Shown here: piece by piece, positions 27,263-35,914 of the stretch
Numbering within the stretch: position 1 is the first letter of the stretch
Layout of the letters: each line of letters starts with the position of its first letter
Assembly (NCBI RefSeq): GCF_018129385.1
Contig: NZ_JAFCLN010000008.1
Span: 1-64,000, forward strand
Direction: 5' to 3'
Length of the DNA: 64,000 nt
From: Bradyrhizobium lablabi
GTDB lineage: Bacteria > Pseudomonadota > Alphaproteobacteria > Rhizobiales > Xanthobacteraceae
The notes under the pieces: generated by a model
Told to the model about the DNA's origin: nothing
Database searches by the model: none
What the model saw: only the letters and a program-made list of their open reading frames with translations
Program-made: the position numbers and the translations under genes

Positions 27263-29245
27263 ATGGCCAGTTCCGCAGCAAAGCCGAAGCGATCAGCAAA
27301 GGACGCGAAAGCTTCGTCCGGCAAAAGCCCGCCCATTGTCGAGATCGACGCGGAAGGCGGCGATCCGATCGAGCCGCCACCGCCCGAACTGGTCGAGCCG
27401 AAACAGGAGATGACGCCGGAAGAAGCGGAAGAAGCGCGCCGGAGCTATCTGCTCTCCCGGTTCTGGACCAGTGCCCGCGGCTACTGGAGCAGAAGCGGCG
27501 ATCGCCTGGCGTGGCCTTTCACGATCGGACTGTTGCTGCTGATCGTCGTCCATGTCGGTTTTCAATACGGCATCAATGTCTGGAATCGCGCGATTTTCGA
27601 TGCCATCGAGAAGCGCGACTCGGCAACGGTGTTCTATCTCAGCGCCGTGTTCTTTCCGCTGGCGATCGGCAGCGTGGTGATCGGCGTCGCGCAGGTGTTC
27701 GCGCGGATGGGCATCCAGCGCCGCTGGCGCGCCTGGCTGACCAGCGCAGTGCTGACGCGCTGGCTCGCCAACGGCCGCTACTACCAGCTCAACCTCGTCG
27801 GCGGCGACCACAAGAATCCGGAATATCGCATCGCCGAGGATCTGCGCATCTCTACGGACTCGCCGGTGGACTTTGTCGCCGGCGTCACCTCGGCGCTGCT
27901 CTCGGCCGCCACCTTCATCGTGGTGCTCTGGACCATCGGCGGCGCGCTGACGGTGACGCTGGGCGGATCGACCGTCACCATTCCGGGCTTCCTCGTTATC
28001 GCCGCCATCCTTTATGCCGCGATCGCCTCCGGCGCGATCACGGTGATCGGACGGCGGTTCGTGCAGATATCGGAGGAGAAGAACCAGGCCGAGGCCGAAT
28101 TCCGCTACACGCTGACACGCGTGCGCGAGAACGGCGAGAGCATCGCGCTGCTCGGCGGCGAACAGGAAGAGCGCGACGGCATCGACAGGAATTTCTCCAA
28201 CGTGCTGCGGCAATGGGCGCGGCTGGCCGGCCAGCACATGCGCACCACGCTGGTGTCGCAGGGATCAAACCTGATCGCGCCGGTGGTGCCGCTCCTGCTG
28301 TGCGCGCCGAAATTCCTCGCTGGCGAAATGACGCTGGGCCAGGTGATGCAGGCGGCCTCCGCCTTTACCATCGTGCAGACCGCGTTCGGCTGGCTCGTCG
28401 ACAATTATCCGCGCCTTGCCGACTGGAACGCCTGCGCGCGCCGCATCGCCTCGCTGATGATGTCGCTCGACGGGCTCGAGCGCGCAGAAAAAGGCGACGG
28501 CATCGGCCGCATCCAGCGCGGCGAGACCGAGGGCGAAGCCATGCTGGAGCTGAAGGATCTTTCGGTGACGCTCGACGACGGCACCGCCGTGGTCGGCGAG
28601 ACCGAAGTTGTAATCGAACCTGGCGAGCGGCTGCTGGTGGCCGGCGAATCCGGCACCGGCAAGAGCACGCTGGTGCGCGCCCTCGCCGGCCTCTGGCCGT
28701 GGGGCGGCGGCGACGTCAACTTCCACCCCGACCGCCGCCTGTTCATGCTGCCGCAAAAGCCCTACGTGCCCTCCGGCACGCTGCGCCGCGCCGTCGCCTA
28801 TCCCGGCGCCGCCGAGGATTGGACCATCGAAAGCATGGGCGAGGCTCTGCACAAGGTGGGCCTCGATCATCTCAAGGAGAAGCTCGAGGAAGACGCGCCG
28901 TGGGACCAGACGCTGTCCGGCGGCGAGAAGCAGCGGCTGGCCTTTGCGCGCCTTCTGCTGCACAACCCCGACATCGTCGTGCTGGACGAAGCGACCTCGG
29001 CGCTCGACGAGAAGAGCCAGGACAAGATGATGGACATGGTGACGAAGGAGCTGCCCAACGCCACCATCGTCAGCGTCGCGCATCGTGCGGAGCTGGAGGC
29101 CTTTCACAGCCGCAAGATCGTGCTGGAGCGGCGCAAGGGCGGTGCAAAGCTGGTCAGCGACGTCGACCTCATCCCGCGCAAGGGCAGGCGGCGATTGCTC
29201 GGGCGATTTCTGCGCGGGCGCAGGGCGGAGAAGAAGGCGGCCTAG
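27263..29245 (+). CDS. ABC exporter of the SbmA/YddA (ABC_membrane_2) type, permease fused to ATPase
   Basis: A 660-residue fusion. About 65 N-terminal hydrophilic residues are followed by six helices of the ABC_membrane_2 fold (about 80-400) with the family motif LRISTDSPVDF and ENGESIALLGGEQEE. The ATPase domain has Walker A GESGTGKST at 461-469, signature LSGGEKQR starting at 551, and Walker B DIVVLDEATSALD. Relatives include E. coli YddA and rhizobial BacA-related proteins, which handle peptides, very-long-chain acyl groups or vitamin B12-like solutes. The substrate is not evident. It starts 56 bases after the IclR gene, but functional linkage is doubtful. Confidence 0.9.
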   Translation: MASSAAKPKRSAKDAKASSGKSPPIVEIDAEGGDPIEPPPPELVEPKQEMTPEEAEEARRSYLLSRFWTSARGYWSRSGDRLAWPFTIGLLLLIVVHVGFQYGINVWNRAIFDAIEKRDSATVFYLSAVFFPLAIGSVVIGVAQVFARMGIQRRWRAWLTSAVLTRWLANGRYYQLNLVGGDHKNPEYRIAEDLRISTDSPVDFVAGVTSALLSAATFIVVLWTIGGALTVTLGGSTVTIPGFLVIAAILYAAIASGAITVIGRRFVQISEEKNQAEAEFRYTLTRVRENGESIALLGGEQEERDGIDRNFSNVLRQWARLAGQHMRTTLVSQGSNLIAPVVPLLLCAPKFLAGEMTLGQVMQAASAFTIVQTAFGWLVDNYPRLADWNACARRIASLMMSLDGLERAEKGDGIGRIQRGETEGEAMLELKDLSVTLDDGTAVVGETEVVIEPGERLLVAGESGTGKSTLVRALAGLWPWGGGDVNFHPDRRLFMLPQKPYVPSGTLRRAVAYPGAAEDWTIESMGEALHKVGLDHLKEKLEEDAPWDQTLSGGEKQRLAFARLLLHNPDIVVLDEATSALDEKSQDKMMDMVTKELPNATIVSVAHRAELEAFHSRKIVLERRKGGAKLVSDVDLIPRKGRRRLLGRFLRGRRAEKKAA

Positions 29246-29517
29246 TTCTGCGAACGAGGCTTTTGATGCCTATTGGCCAGCGCCGCGATCGCCCATCCGA
29301 AGATCGCGGCGGCGCCGATCCAGATCAGAAAATCGCTCCAGCGGCCGGCGATGCCGAGGGAGAGACCCGGCAGAAACATCGCTGATACAAGCAACCAGCG
29401 CAGGCCAGGCCGCGCGGGAGCGACGCCGCGCCGTTTCGGATCGGCCGCTGCAAGCAACGCGATGCAGCCGGCGCTGACAAGCGCGCCGCATAAACCGAGC
29501 CAGCCGAGCATTATCAT
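29242..29517 (-). CDS. Small membrane protein, DUF3325-like
   Basis: A 91-residue protein with three hydrophobic helices (about 3-24, 40-57 and 62-82). The real coding part is only the end of a much longer open frame. Its ATG overlaps the stop of the PepSY gene (ATGA), a typical translational coupling. Small DUF3325 proteins are usually the last member of TonB receptor/DUF3649/PepSY operons, matching this position. Family assignment is by size, topology and context. Confidence 0.65.
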   Translation of the reverse strand: MIMLGWLGLCGALVSAGCIALLAAADPKRRGVAPARPGLRWLLVSAMFLPGLSLGIAGRWSDFLIWIGAAAIFGWAIAALANRHQKPRSQN

Positions 29518-31097
29518 TCGGCGGACTGCATGACGGGGCCGGCGGCGAAGGTGGCCGGCTCGCGATGGCGCAATGCCATGGCGGCGGACACCAGGCAGGC
29601 GATGCCGCAGAGTGCGACCAGCACGTCCATCGTCGGCACCGCGTTCTGCCCGGCCGAGAGCGCCGCGCGCCAGGTGGGGCCTCCGACCGCGGCGCGCAGC
29701 AACGGCAGCGCGATCAGCAAGATTCCGGTCGCGCCGAACAGCAGCGAGGGCAGCCGCTCGACCGACCGCATCAACAGTGCCGGGACCAGCGCGAGGGCTG
29801 CGGCGATGAGAAACGCTGCCGGAGTCCAGAACACGGTCGTCAGCGACGGCAGGCTGACGAAATAGGCGACGGCCGCCGCCGCCATCGCGAATGGAAGTCC
29901 GCCGCCGACCCAGGCCGTCATGCGGCCGAGCGCGCGCCAGCCGCGCTGGTCGAACCGCCGACGGATCCAGAGATTCAATCCGCTCCAGGCGACATAAGCG
30001 CTCGCAGCGCCGAGCGCGAACCACACCGCGCGCGACCACCAGCCGGCGAAATTGCCGAAGTGGACCGGACCGATCAGCGCGAGCAGCGACGCGCCCATGG
30101 AGGGCTTCAATCCGACAATCGGCCGCTCGCGGATCAATTCGCCGGTCGAGCCGTTGTAGATCAGGCGCATTGCGGTCAGTTCGCCGCTTCGCGGCGCCGG
30201 AAATACGGTGATGCGCGAATCGGTGCGGCCGCGGTTTTCCCACGCGGCACTCAGGAGCGGCGCACCGGCGCGCTTGCGCGCATCGGACAGCATGGCGTCG
30301 ATATCGGCGATAGCCGCCGGTCGCGCATCGACCGTGTTCAGCCCATTGAGCGTCGTGACCATCGCGCGCACATCGCCCTTGAAGGCGATCTTCGCCAGCA
30401 TCGGGAGCGCCACGGCGATGGCGAAGCTGAGATAGGCGCCGGTGAACGCGAGCACGAAGGCGTGCGGCAGGGTCCACGTTCCGGCAACGGAATGCAGATC
30501 GCGCAGGCCGACCACCCGATCGCGTCCGCGCAGCAGGAAAATGTCCCGGAATAAATGCCGGTGCATCAGGATGCCCGAGACCGCGGCCACCAGCATCGCC
30601 AGACCAAGGATGCCGGTGAGGATCAATCCCCAGGGATTGGGCACATGCAGCCGCACATGCAGGTCGACGTAAAAGCGCCCGAGCGCAGTATAGGGATCGC
30701 TGGCCGAGAGCTCGTTGCCAAAGCCTTCCTGGCGCGAGACGAGGCGGCCGTTCGGCCCGATCGTGTAAAGGATGCCCCGCTCGCGGCGGGCGCCGTTGAC
30801 CATCTCATCCGCATGGAAGAACGCCAGCACATTGCCGGCAGGCGTCGCCCGCAAGGCAAGATCGTCGCGGAACTCCTTTGGCGTTTCCGCCTCGAGCCGC
30901 GCCAGCACGGCGCCGAGCGGCTGGCTCAGCGGATCGTTCATGCCGAGCAAACCGCCCGACCAGGCCTTGATCTCGTTCGAGAACACGGCTGCCGTGCCGG
31001 TGACGATCACCGCATAAAGCAAAAGCCCGAGCACGGCGCCGGCCCAGCCATGGACCGCAACCAGCGTCTTGGTTTCGCGCGCTTTCAGGTTGATCAC
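29514..31097 (-). CDS. PepSY-associated TM helix protein (siderophore reductase-like)
   Basis: A 527-residue inner-membrane protein of the PepSY_TM family. It starts at GTG after GGAG. An N-terminal helix (VAVHGWAGAVLGLLLYAVIVTGTAAVF) is followed by a periplasmic PepSY region, the LHVRLHVPNPWGLILTGILG helix, DLHSVAGTWTLPHAFVLAFTG, a second PepSY part and four or more C-terminal helices. Conserved histidines could bind heme. Relatives such as FoxB/FhuF-like proteins reduce ferric siderophores at the inner membrane. Located between the TonB receptor and the small DUF3325-like gene. Confidence 0.85.
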   Translation of the reverse strand: MINLKARETKTLVAVHGWAGAVLGLLLYAVIVTGTAAVFSNEIKAWSGGLLGMNDPLSQPLGAVLARLEAETPKEFRDDLALRATPAGNVLAFFHADEMVNGARRERGILYTIGPNGRLVSRQEGFGNELSASDPYTALGRFYVDLHVRLHVPNPWGLILTGILGLAMLVAAVSGILMHRHLFRDIFLLRGRDRVVGLRDLHSVAGTWTLPHAFVLAFTGAYLSFAIAVALPMLAKIAFKGDVRAMVTTLNGLNTVDARPAAIADIDAMLSDARKRAGAPLLSAAWENRGRTDSRITVFPAPRSGELTAMRLIYNGSTGELIRERPIVGLKPSMGASLLALIGPVHFGNFAGWWSRAVWFALGAASAYVAWSGLNLWIRRRFDQRGWRALGRMTAWVGGGLPFAMAAAAVAYFVSLPSLTTVFWTPAAFLIAAALALVPALLMRSVERLPSLLFGATGILLIALPLLRAAVGGPTWRAALSAGQNAVPTMDVLVALCGIACLVSAAMALRHREPATFAAGPVMQSAE

Positions 31098-31123
31098 GGC
31101 AACTCCGCGGCTCGAAGATCGTC

Positions 31124-31426
31124 TCAGCCGGCCAAAATACCTCTCAATGCGATCGCGTGAATGACGGCGAGGACCGTCATGACGATCGCGACGCGAGCAA
31201 GGCTCCGGTCCAGCAGGGCATAGAAGAAGATGATGCCCCAGATCGCCGGCATGAAGAACAACGGAAATGCGATGTGGTCAACTCCGCCGGTGCCCTTCGG
31301 CACCCAGAACGGCATGACGGCCATGATGAGCGCGGTGAGCGCGAGCGCGCACGGCCCGGCCAGCAGCGCCCGCAGCCACGGGCGAAGACGGCCGGGTTTT
31401 GTAGCGCTGGAGTTGACAGCCGCCAC
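31124..31426 (-). CDS. Small membrane protein, DUF3649-like
   Basis: A 100-residue protein with three helices; starts at GTG. The segment FPLFFMPAIWGIIFFYALLDRSLARVAIV is like DUF3649 proteins, which accompany TonB-dependent siderophore receptors and PepSY proteins. It lies 12 bases after the receptor gene and 26 bases before the PepSY gene, which supports one operon. No enzymatic residues are evident. Confidence 0.68.
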   Translation of the reverse strand: MAAVNSSATKPGRLRPWLRALLAGPCALALTALIMAVMPFWVPKGTGGVDHIAFPLFFMPAIWGIIFFYALLDRSLARVAIVMTVLAVIHAIALRGILAG

Positions 31427-31438
31427 GTCGCCCGCCCG

Positions 31439-33802
31439 TCAGAAGTTGAACGTCGTCGACACGAGATAGGTGCGTGGCGCGCCGAGCGATACCGCGCTGC
31501 TGACCGTGCGATAGGAGTTGTAGTACGCCTCGTTGAAGACGTTCTCGACGGCGGCGCGGATCACGATCGGCTTGCCGTTCCACGGCGACGGGAAGGTATA
31601 GCGGGCGCCGAGATCGACGCGCGTCCACGCCGGCAACTCCAGCAGATTTGCGTCGTCGGCGTAGCTCTCGCTGGTATAGATAACTCTGCCCGTCAGCGTA
31701 AGACCGTCCACGAATGGCGTATCCCATTCGGCACCGATATTGGCGTTGACCGTCGACACGCCGACCGGCGTTTTGCCGTTGTAGTTGATGACGCCGAACC
31801 CGGGGTAGGTGTACGCTTGCGAAACCACCTCGCCATTGATGAAGGTCACACCGCCGAGCACGCGGAACCAGGGCGCCAGTTCACCGAACGTGTACAGTTC
31901 AATGCCGCGATTGCGCTGCTCGCCGGTAAGCCTTCGGGCGGGCAAGGCCTGCCCCAGCACCGGAACTGCCGTCGCGTTCGGGGCGGTGATATCGAAATAA
32001 CTGCCCGTAAAGGTGATGCGGCCCATATCGATCTTGGCGCCGGCTTCCATTTGCTTGGTCTGAGCAGGCGGAAGGATCTCGCCAACGTTGGAATAGGTCG
32101 TCGTTCCGGCAACGATCTCGGGCAACTTGAGGCCCTCGATGTAGTTCGCGTAAAGCGAGACATTTTCCACGGGCTTGACGATGACCGCATAGCCTGGGCT
32201 CCAGACTGATCGGTCGATGTGCGTGAGGCTATTCGGAACGGTCGCGAAGTTCTGGCTATCCGCCCCCACGGACTGCCGCCTGGCGCCGACGATCAGTTGG
32301 AGCCTGTCGCCGAACATCGACATCGCATCGGCGATGCCGACGCTGCTCATATTCGTCTGGGTGTTCAGGTTCTGGACGATCTGGGTGAAGTTCGGCAGCG
32401 GAATCGGCAGCGGGTTGTACAGGTTGGAACTCACGGTCCCGCCTGACCTTCCGAACGAGATGTAATCGCGATCGAAGGTCGAGTAGTTCACGGTGAAGAG
32501 ATGATGGACGGGACCGGTGTGTCCGGAGACGCGAAAGCCGATATCGCTCGCATAGTTCTCGTAGTTGTCGTATCCCTTCAAAGCCGGATTTGACCAGTTT
32601 CCGACGACCCCGCCAGCATTGGTGATGCGGGGCGACACATACTGGTAACTGACCTCGCTCCTGTGATAGCCGCCCGAGGCGTACATCGTGAGCCAGTCGG
32701 TCATGTCGACTTCGGCGCGGGCCATCACGAATGAGTCCCTTGGCTTCCAATAGGCCCAGTCCGGCATGTAATTGGTGCCGGGGCGCGGCACAGGTGGCAC
32801 CTGGATGGCCTGCGCAGGGGGAAAGGGCGGGCTGGTCGTGAACGTCAGGAACCGCTGCGGCGGGTTGAGGTTTTCGGCCTGATAGCCCATGTCCACGGAG
32901 ACGCGTGCGCGCTCGCCGCGATAGTCCATGTTCAGCACGGCATCGCCGAACTCATCGGTCTGCCGGTCAATCGGGGTTTGCCCGCCGCGTCCTCCGCCGT
33001 TGAAGCGGATGCCGAATTCCTTGTGCTCGCCGTAGCGGCGCGCCACGTCGACAAACGCTCCGAACTGGGACTTGGATATGTAGACACCGGTCAACTGCGT
33101 GATGTCGTAGTCGGGCGCCCGCTTCGTCACCAGATTGATGCTGCCTCCGATGGCACCGGCGGGTGGCATGCCGCCGAGCATGACGCCCGGCCCCTTCAGA
33201 AGCTCGACACGTTCGAGATAGTTCGCCTGCGTCGAATAGGCCGGCGCCATGCCGTAGAGGCCGTTCATGGCGTAGTCGCCGCTGTCGTAATAGAAGCCTC
33301 TGATGTAAAGGCCGTCGACGCCGTTGCCGGAGGGCGTCTTGCTGCGAACCGAGGGATCGTTGGCCAGGACATCCGCGACCGTGCGCGCCTGCTGGTCCTG
33401 CATCAGCTTCGCGGTGTAGCTGACCTGGTTGAACGGCGTGTTCATGACGCCGCGATTGCCGAGAAATCCGAGCTGGGCGCCCGTCGCAACCTGCCCTCCC
33501 GCATAAGGTACCGGCGGCGCGCCGAGCGCACCGGTCGACGGCGCCACATAAGGGACCGGCTCGACCTGACGAAGCGCCGGCGAAGCGACGCGGCGTTGCG
33601 CGGTAGCGCGCTGGGCTCGTTGAGTTGCGGGCCGCGCTCTCGGCGCGGTGGGCTTGGGCGCGTCGACATTGACAGGCGGCAAGGCGCTTTGCGCGAGTAC
33701 CTGGTCAACACGGCCCTGAGGATCCAGCATGAGTGCAAGATAGCTCACCGCTCCCAACGATACCGTACGCAGAAAACTCCTGCCCGAAAACATAAACGCC
33801 AT
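31439..33802 (-). CDS. TonB-dependent siderophore receptor
   Basis: A 787-residue outer-membrane receptor. A signal-like N-terminus and a Pro/Ala/Arg-rich linker (about 45-90) precede the plug domain (TVADVLANDPSVRSK, GLYIRGFYYDSGDYAMNGLYG, VELLKGPGVMLGG, GAIGGSINLVTKR). The 22-strand barrel follows, ending in GAPRTYLVSTTFNF with a terminal Phe as required for outer-membrane insertion. It imports a ferric siderophore with TonB energy. It is first of a four-gene iron-type operon. The ligand is unknown; no siderophore synthesis genes are present. Confidence 0.92.
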   Translation of the reverse strand: MAFMFSGRSFLRTVSLGAVSYLALMLDPQGRVDQVLAQSALPPVNVDAPKPTAPRARPATQRAQRATAQRRVASPALRQVEPVPYVAPSTGALGAPPVPYAGGQVATGAQLGFLGNRGVMNTPFNQVSYTAKLMQDQQARTVADVLANDPSVRSKTPSGNGVDGLYIRGFYYDSGDYAMNGLYGMAPAYSTQANYLERVELLKGPGVMLGGMPPAGAIGGSINLVTKRAPDYDITQLTGVYISKSQFGAFVDVARRYGEHKEFGIRFNGGGRGGQTPIDRQTDEFGDAVLNMDYRGERARVSVDMGYQAENLNPPQRFLTFTTSPPFPPAQAIQVPPVPRPGTNYMPDWAYWKPRDSFVMARAEVDMTDWLTMYASGGYHRSEVSYQYVSPRITNAGGVVGNWSNPALKGYDNYENYASDIGFRVSGHTGPVHHLFTVNYSTFDRDYISFGRSGGTVSSNLYNPLPIPLPNFTQIVQNLNTQTNMSSVGIADAMSMFGDRLQLIVGARRQSVGADSQNFATVPNSLTHIDRSVWSPGYAVIVKPVENVSLYANYIEGLKLPEIVAGTTTYSNVGEILPPAQTKQMEAGAKIDMGRITFTGSYFDITAPNATAVPVLGQALPARRLTGEQRNRGIELYTFGELAPWFRVLGGVTFINGEVVSQAYTYPGFGVINYNGKTPVGVSTVNANIGAEWDTPFVDGLTLTGRVIYTSESYADDANLLELPAWTRVDLGARYTFPSPWNGKPIVIRAAVENVFNEAYYNSYRTVSSAVSLGAPRTYLVSTTFNF

Positions 33803-34121
33803 TTCATCAGCCCTACTTATTTCAGCCAGTCGGGGCTTATCATGGCGATGATCGCGATCATCTCTTCAGCAATTAGAACCACTCGAAACGAACGACTCTC
33901 GAATCATGTGTTGCGCCTCTGCTACTAAATGAAATCAATCGTGCGTCGCAGAGACGTACGACCAACGTTCGACAAGCACTCGGACTCAACGAGCGATCAA
34001 CTGTCGCGAGCAATCTGCAATCAACGAGATGCAGTCTTAGAATTAGAAAGATTAAAAAGAGAGTCGTTGGTGTCCTCGGCAAAACGGGCTATGCCTGTGC
34101 CGCTTTCCAGGGGAACCTTGC
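33803..34121. promoter_or_regulatory. Receptor promoter region with a perfect 16-base palindrome
   Basis: The gap between the TonB receptor and the FkbM gene is richer in A+T than its surroundings. GATGATCGCGATCATC at 33847-33862 is a perfect palindrome 45 bases upstream of the receptor start, a position suited to an operator. A tandem TTAGAATTAGAA at 34037-34048 resembles half of an Irr/ICE box but lacks the inverted half. No gene is seen. Confidence 0.45.
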
Positions 34122-34949
34122 TTGAAGCCTGACAACGATCCTTCGCCGCCGGCATTCGGCGCGTTCGCTCCCAACGCCGCGCAGGCCGCGATCATTTCGC
34201 TGGCCCGGCGCACGGGCTTGAAGCGCGGCGCGTTCCGTCCATGGATGTCGCGGCTGATCGACCTGCTGCGATCAGGCCCACTCGACGTGCAGTATCAGGG
34301 CGCCTCGTTCCGCTTCTATCATCAGGCCAGCGCCACCGAGCGCGGCGCGCTGCTCAATCCCGACTACAACATCGAGGAGCTGGATTTCTTGCGTAAGCAC
34401 ACGCCCGGCGGCGGCGTGTTCGTCGATGTCGGCGCCAATGTCGGCACCTATGCCATGCCGCTGGCGCGCCATGTCGGCGAACGCGGCACCGTGATCGCGA
34501 TCGAGCCGCATCCGGTCACCCATGCGCGGCTGGCGTTCAACAACACCGCCTCGCGCTTTTCGCAAGCGAAGCTGGTGGCGGCGGCGGTCGGCGAGTCCGA
34601 CGGCGAACTGATGATCGAGACCGACGGCGACAATCTCGGCGCCAGCCACATCGTGACCGGCGAAGCTTCCGGCAAGGCGATCAGGGTGCCCTCGCTGCGC
34701 CTCCAGCGCATCCTCGAACAGGCCGGCGTGACGCATGTCGATGCGCTGAAGATCGACATCGAGGGCTATGAGGACCGCGCACTGATTCCCTTCTTCAAGG
34801 AGGCGCCGCAAACACTGTGGCCCCGCGCGGTCGTGATCGAGCATCTGTCGAAGGATGAATGGCTCGCCGACTGCATCGCCGACATGCTGGCGCGGGGCTA
34901 TGCGCAGGCGGGGCGGACCCGCAGCAACACCTTGCTGGTGCGCGGCTAA
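34122..34949 (+). CDS. FkbM family methyltransferase
   Basis: A 275-residue SAM-dependent methyltransferase. It starts at TTG with GGGGA upstream. The SAM-binding motif is VFVDVGANVGTYAMPLA, followed by VIAIEPHPVTHARLAFN and the family segment VDALKIDIEGYEDRALIPFF. FkbM-type enzymes methylate hydroxyls on sugars or polyketides. There are no polysaccharide genes beside it, so the acceptor is unknown. Confidence 0.88.
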   Translation: MKPDNDPSPPAFGAFAPNAAQAAIISLARRTGLKRGAFRPWMSRLIDLLRSGPLDVQYQGASFRFYHQASATERGALLNPDYNIEELDFLRKHTPGGGVFVDVGANVGTYAMPLARHVGERGTVIAIEPHPVTHARLAFNNTASRFSQAKLVAAAVGESDGELMIETDGDNLGASHIVTGEASGKAIRVPSLRLQRILEQAGVTHVDALKIDIEGYEDRALIPFFKEAPQTLWPRAVVIEHLSKDEWLADCIADMLARGYAQAGRTRSNTLLVRG

Positions 34950-35007
34950 AAATCTTCATGTTGGCGGGTTAGGGATGGGCGGCCATCCCGAAGCGCAGGA
35001 GATTTTG

Positions 35008-35394
35008 ATGATCGACCACATCGGTTTCCCGGTTTCCGATTACGAGCGCGCCAAGTCGTTTTACCTGAAGGCGCTGGCGCCGCTCGGCTACAGCCTGATC
35101 ATGGAAGTGAAGCAGGAAGAGAACGACAACGCGCTCGCCTGCGGCTTTGGCGCCGGCGGCAAGCCGGATTTCTGGATCGGCGGCGAAGGCGGATTGAACA
35201 AGCCGCTGCATGTCGCGATCGCGGCCAGCGATCGCGCGGCCGTCGATGCGTTCTATGCGGCGGCGATCGCCGCGGGCGGCCGCGACAATGGCGCGCCCGG
35301 CATCCGCGCGCATTATCACCCGAACTATTACGGCGCCTTCGTGTTCGACCCGGACGGGCACAATGTCGAAGCGGTCTGTCACGCGCCCGGATAA
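35008..35394 (+). CDS. VOC (glyoxalase/bleomycin-resistance) family protein
   Basis: A 128-residue single-domain protein with the paired beta-alpha-beta-beta-beta modules of the VOC fold: MIDHIGFPVSDYERAKSFY at the start, LHVAIAASDRAAVDAFYAAA in the middle, and YYGAFVFDPDGHNVEAVCH at the end with the typical metal-side glutamate. AGGAG lies before the ATG at 35008. Likely a cytoplasmic lyase or dioxygenase-like enzyme; the substrate is unknown. Confidence 0.88.
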   Translation: MIDHIGFPVSDYERAKSFYLKALAPLGYSLIMEVKQEENDNALACGFGAGGKPDFWIGGEGGLNKPLHVAIAASDRAAVDAFYAAAIAAGGRDNGAPGIRAHYHPNYYGAFVFDPDGHNVEAVCHAPG

Positions 35395-35448
35395 TCCGTT
35401 TGCCGTTCTCCGGCAGGGAACTTTGTCGGGGCGGTTTCGTTAAGCGGG

Positions 35449-35778
35449 ATGCCTATCGAGCCGCCGGAAGTTCCACCCGCCACGCCCGGTCAGCCGACCG
35501 AGCCGCCGCCGGGGATCCCGCCCGGCAATCCGAATCCAGAAATTGCTCCACCGGTGCGCGAGCCCGGCGCGCCGCCGCGGCCGGATGAACTGCCCGGCAA
35601 ATTTCCCGACGAGATTCCGGGGCGCGGTCCGGGCCGGCCGCCTGCGCCCAATCCCGCAACGAATGCGCATGAGCGCGCGTCGCCCGCAACGGCACGCCGC
35701 AGGGGACAAGATGGAACCGAAGGGAACTTCGATTTGAAACTGCCGCCTGAATGCGCCATGAACGGGGGGCTCATGTAA
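35449..35778 (+). CDS. Short proline-rich hypothetical protein
   Basis: 109 codons. The first 70 residues are dominated by PP, PPG and PxPE repeats (EPPEVPPATPGQPTEPPPG), and the remaining 40 are of mixed composition. Similar short proline-rich proteins occur in Bradyrhizobium, which supports the first part. The tail could be run-on reading into non-coding sequence. There is no signal peptide, no domain and only a weak ribosome site. Confidence 0.4.
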   Translation: MPIEPPEVPPATPGQPTEPPPGIPPGNPNPEIAPPVREPGAPPRPDELPGKFPDEIPGRGPGRPPAPNPATNAHERASPATARRRGQDGTEGNFDLKLPPECAMNGGLM

Positions 35779-35914
35779 CCCGTTGTGCTGCTAAAATAAA
35801 AAGCCACCTGCGTTTTCCAGACGCCACAATCCGGCCTAACGGCTGACTGTTCATCGTCCGGCCGAGACGTTCGGCAGACAAGAACCTTCCTCGCGAACCT
35901 TCCCGGGATTCATC

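Noticed and set aside
29242-30477. 411-codon minus-strand frame
   Set aside because: Only its last 91 codons (29242-29517) have a membrane-protein pattern and a coupled start. The upstream part overlaps the PepSY gene in another frame.
34037-34048. TTAGAATTAGAA as an Irr iron-control element upstream of the TonB receptor
   Set aside because: It is a direct, not inverted, repeat, lacks the TTCTAA half, and is more than 200 bases from the receptor start.
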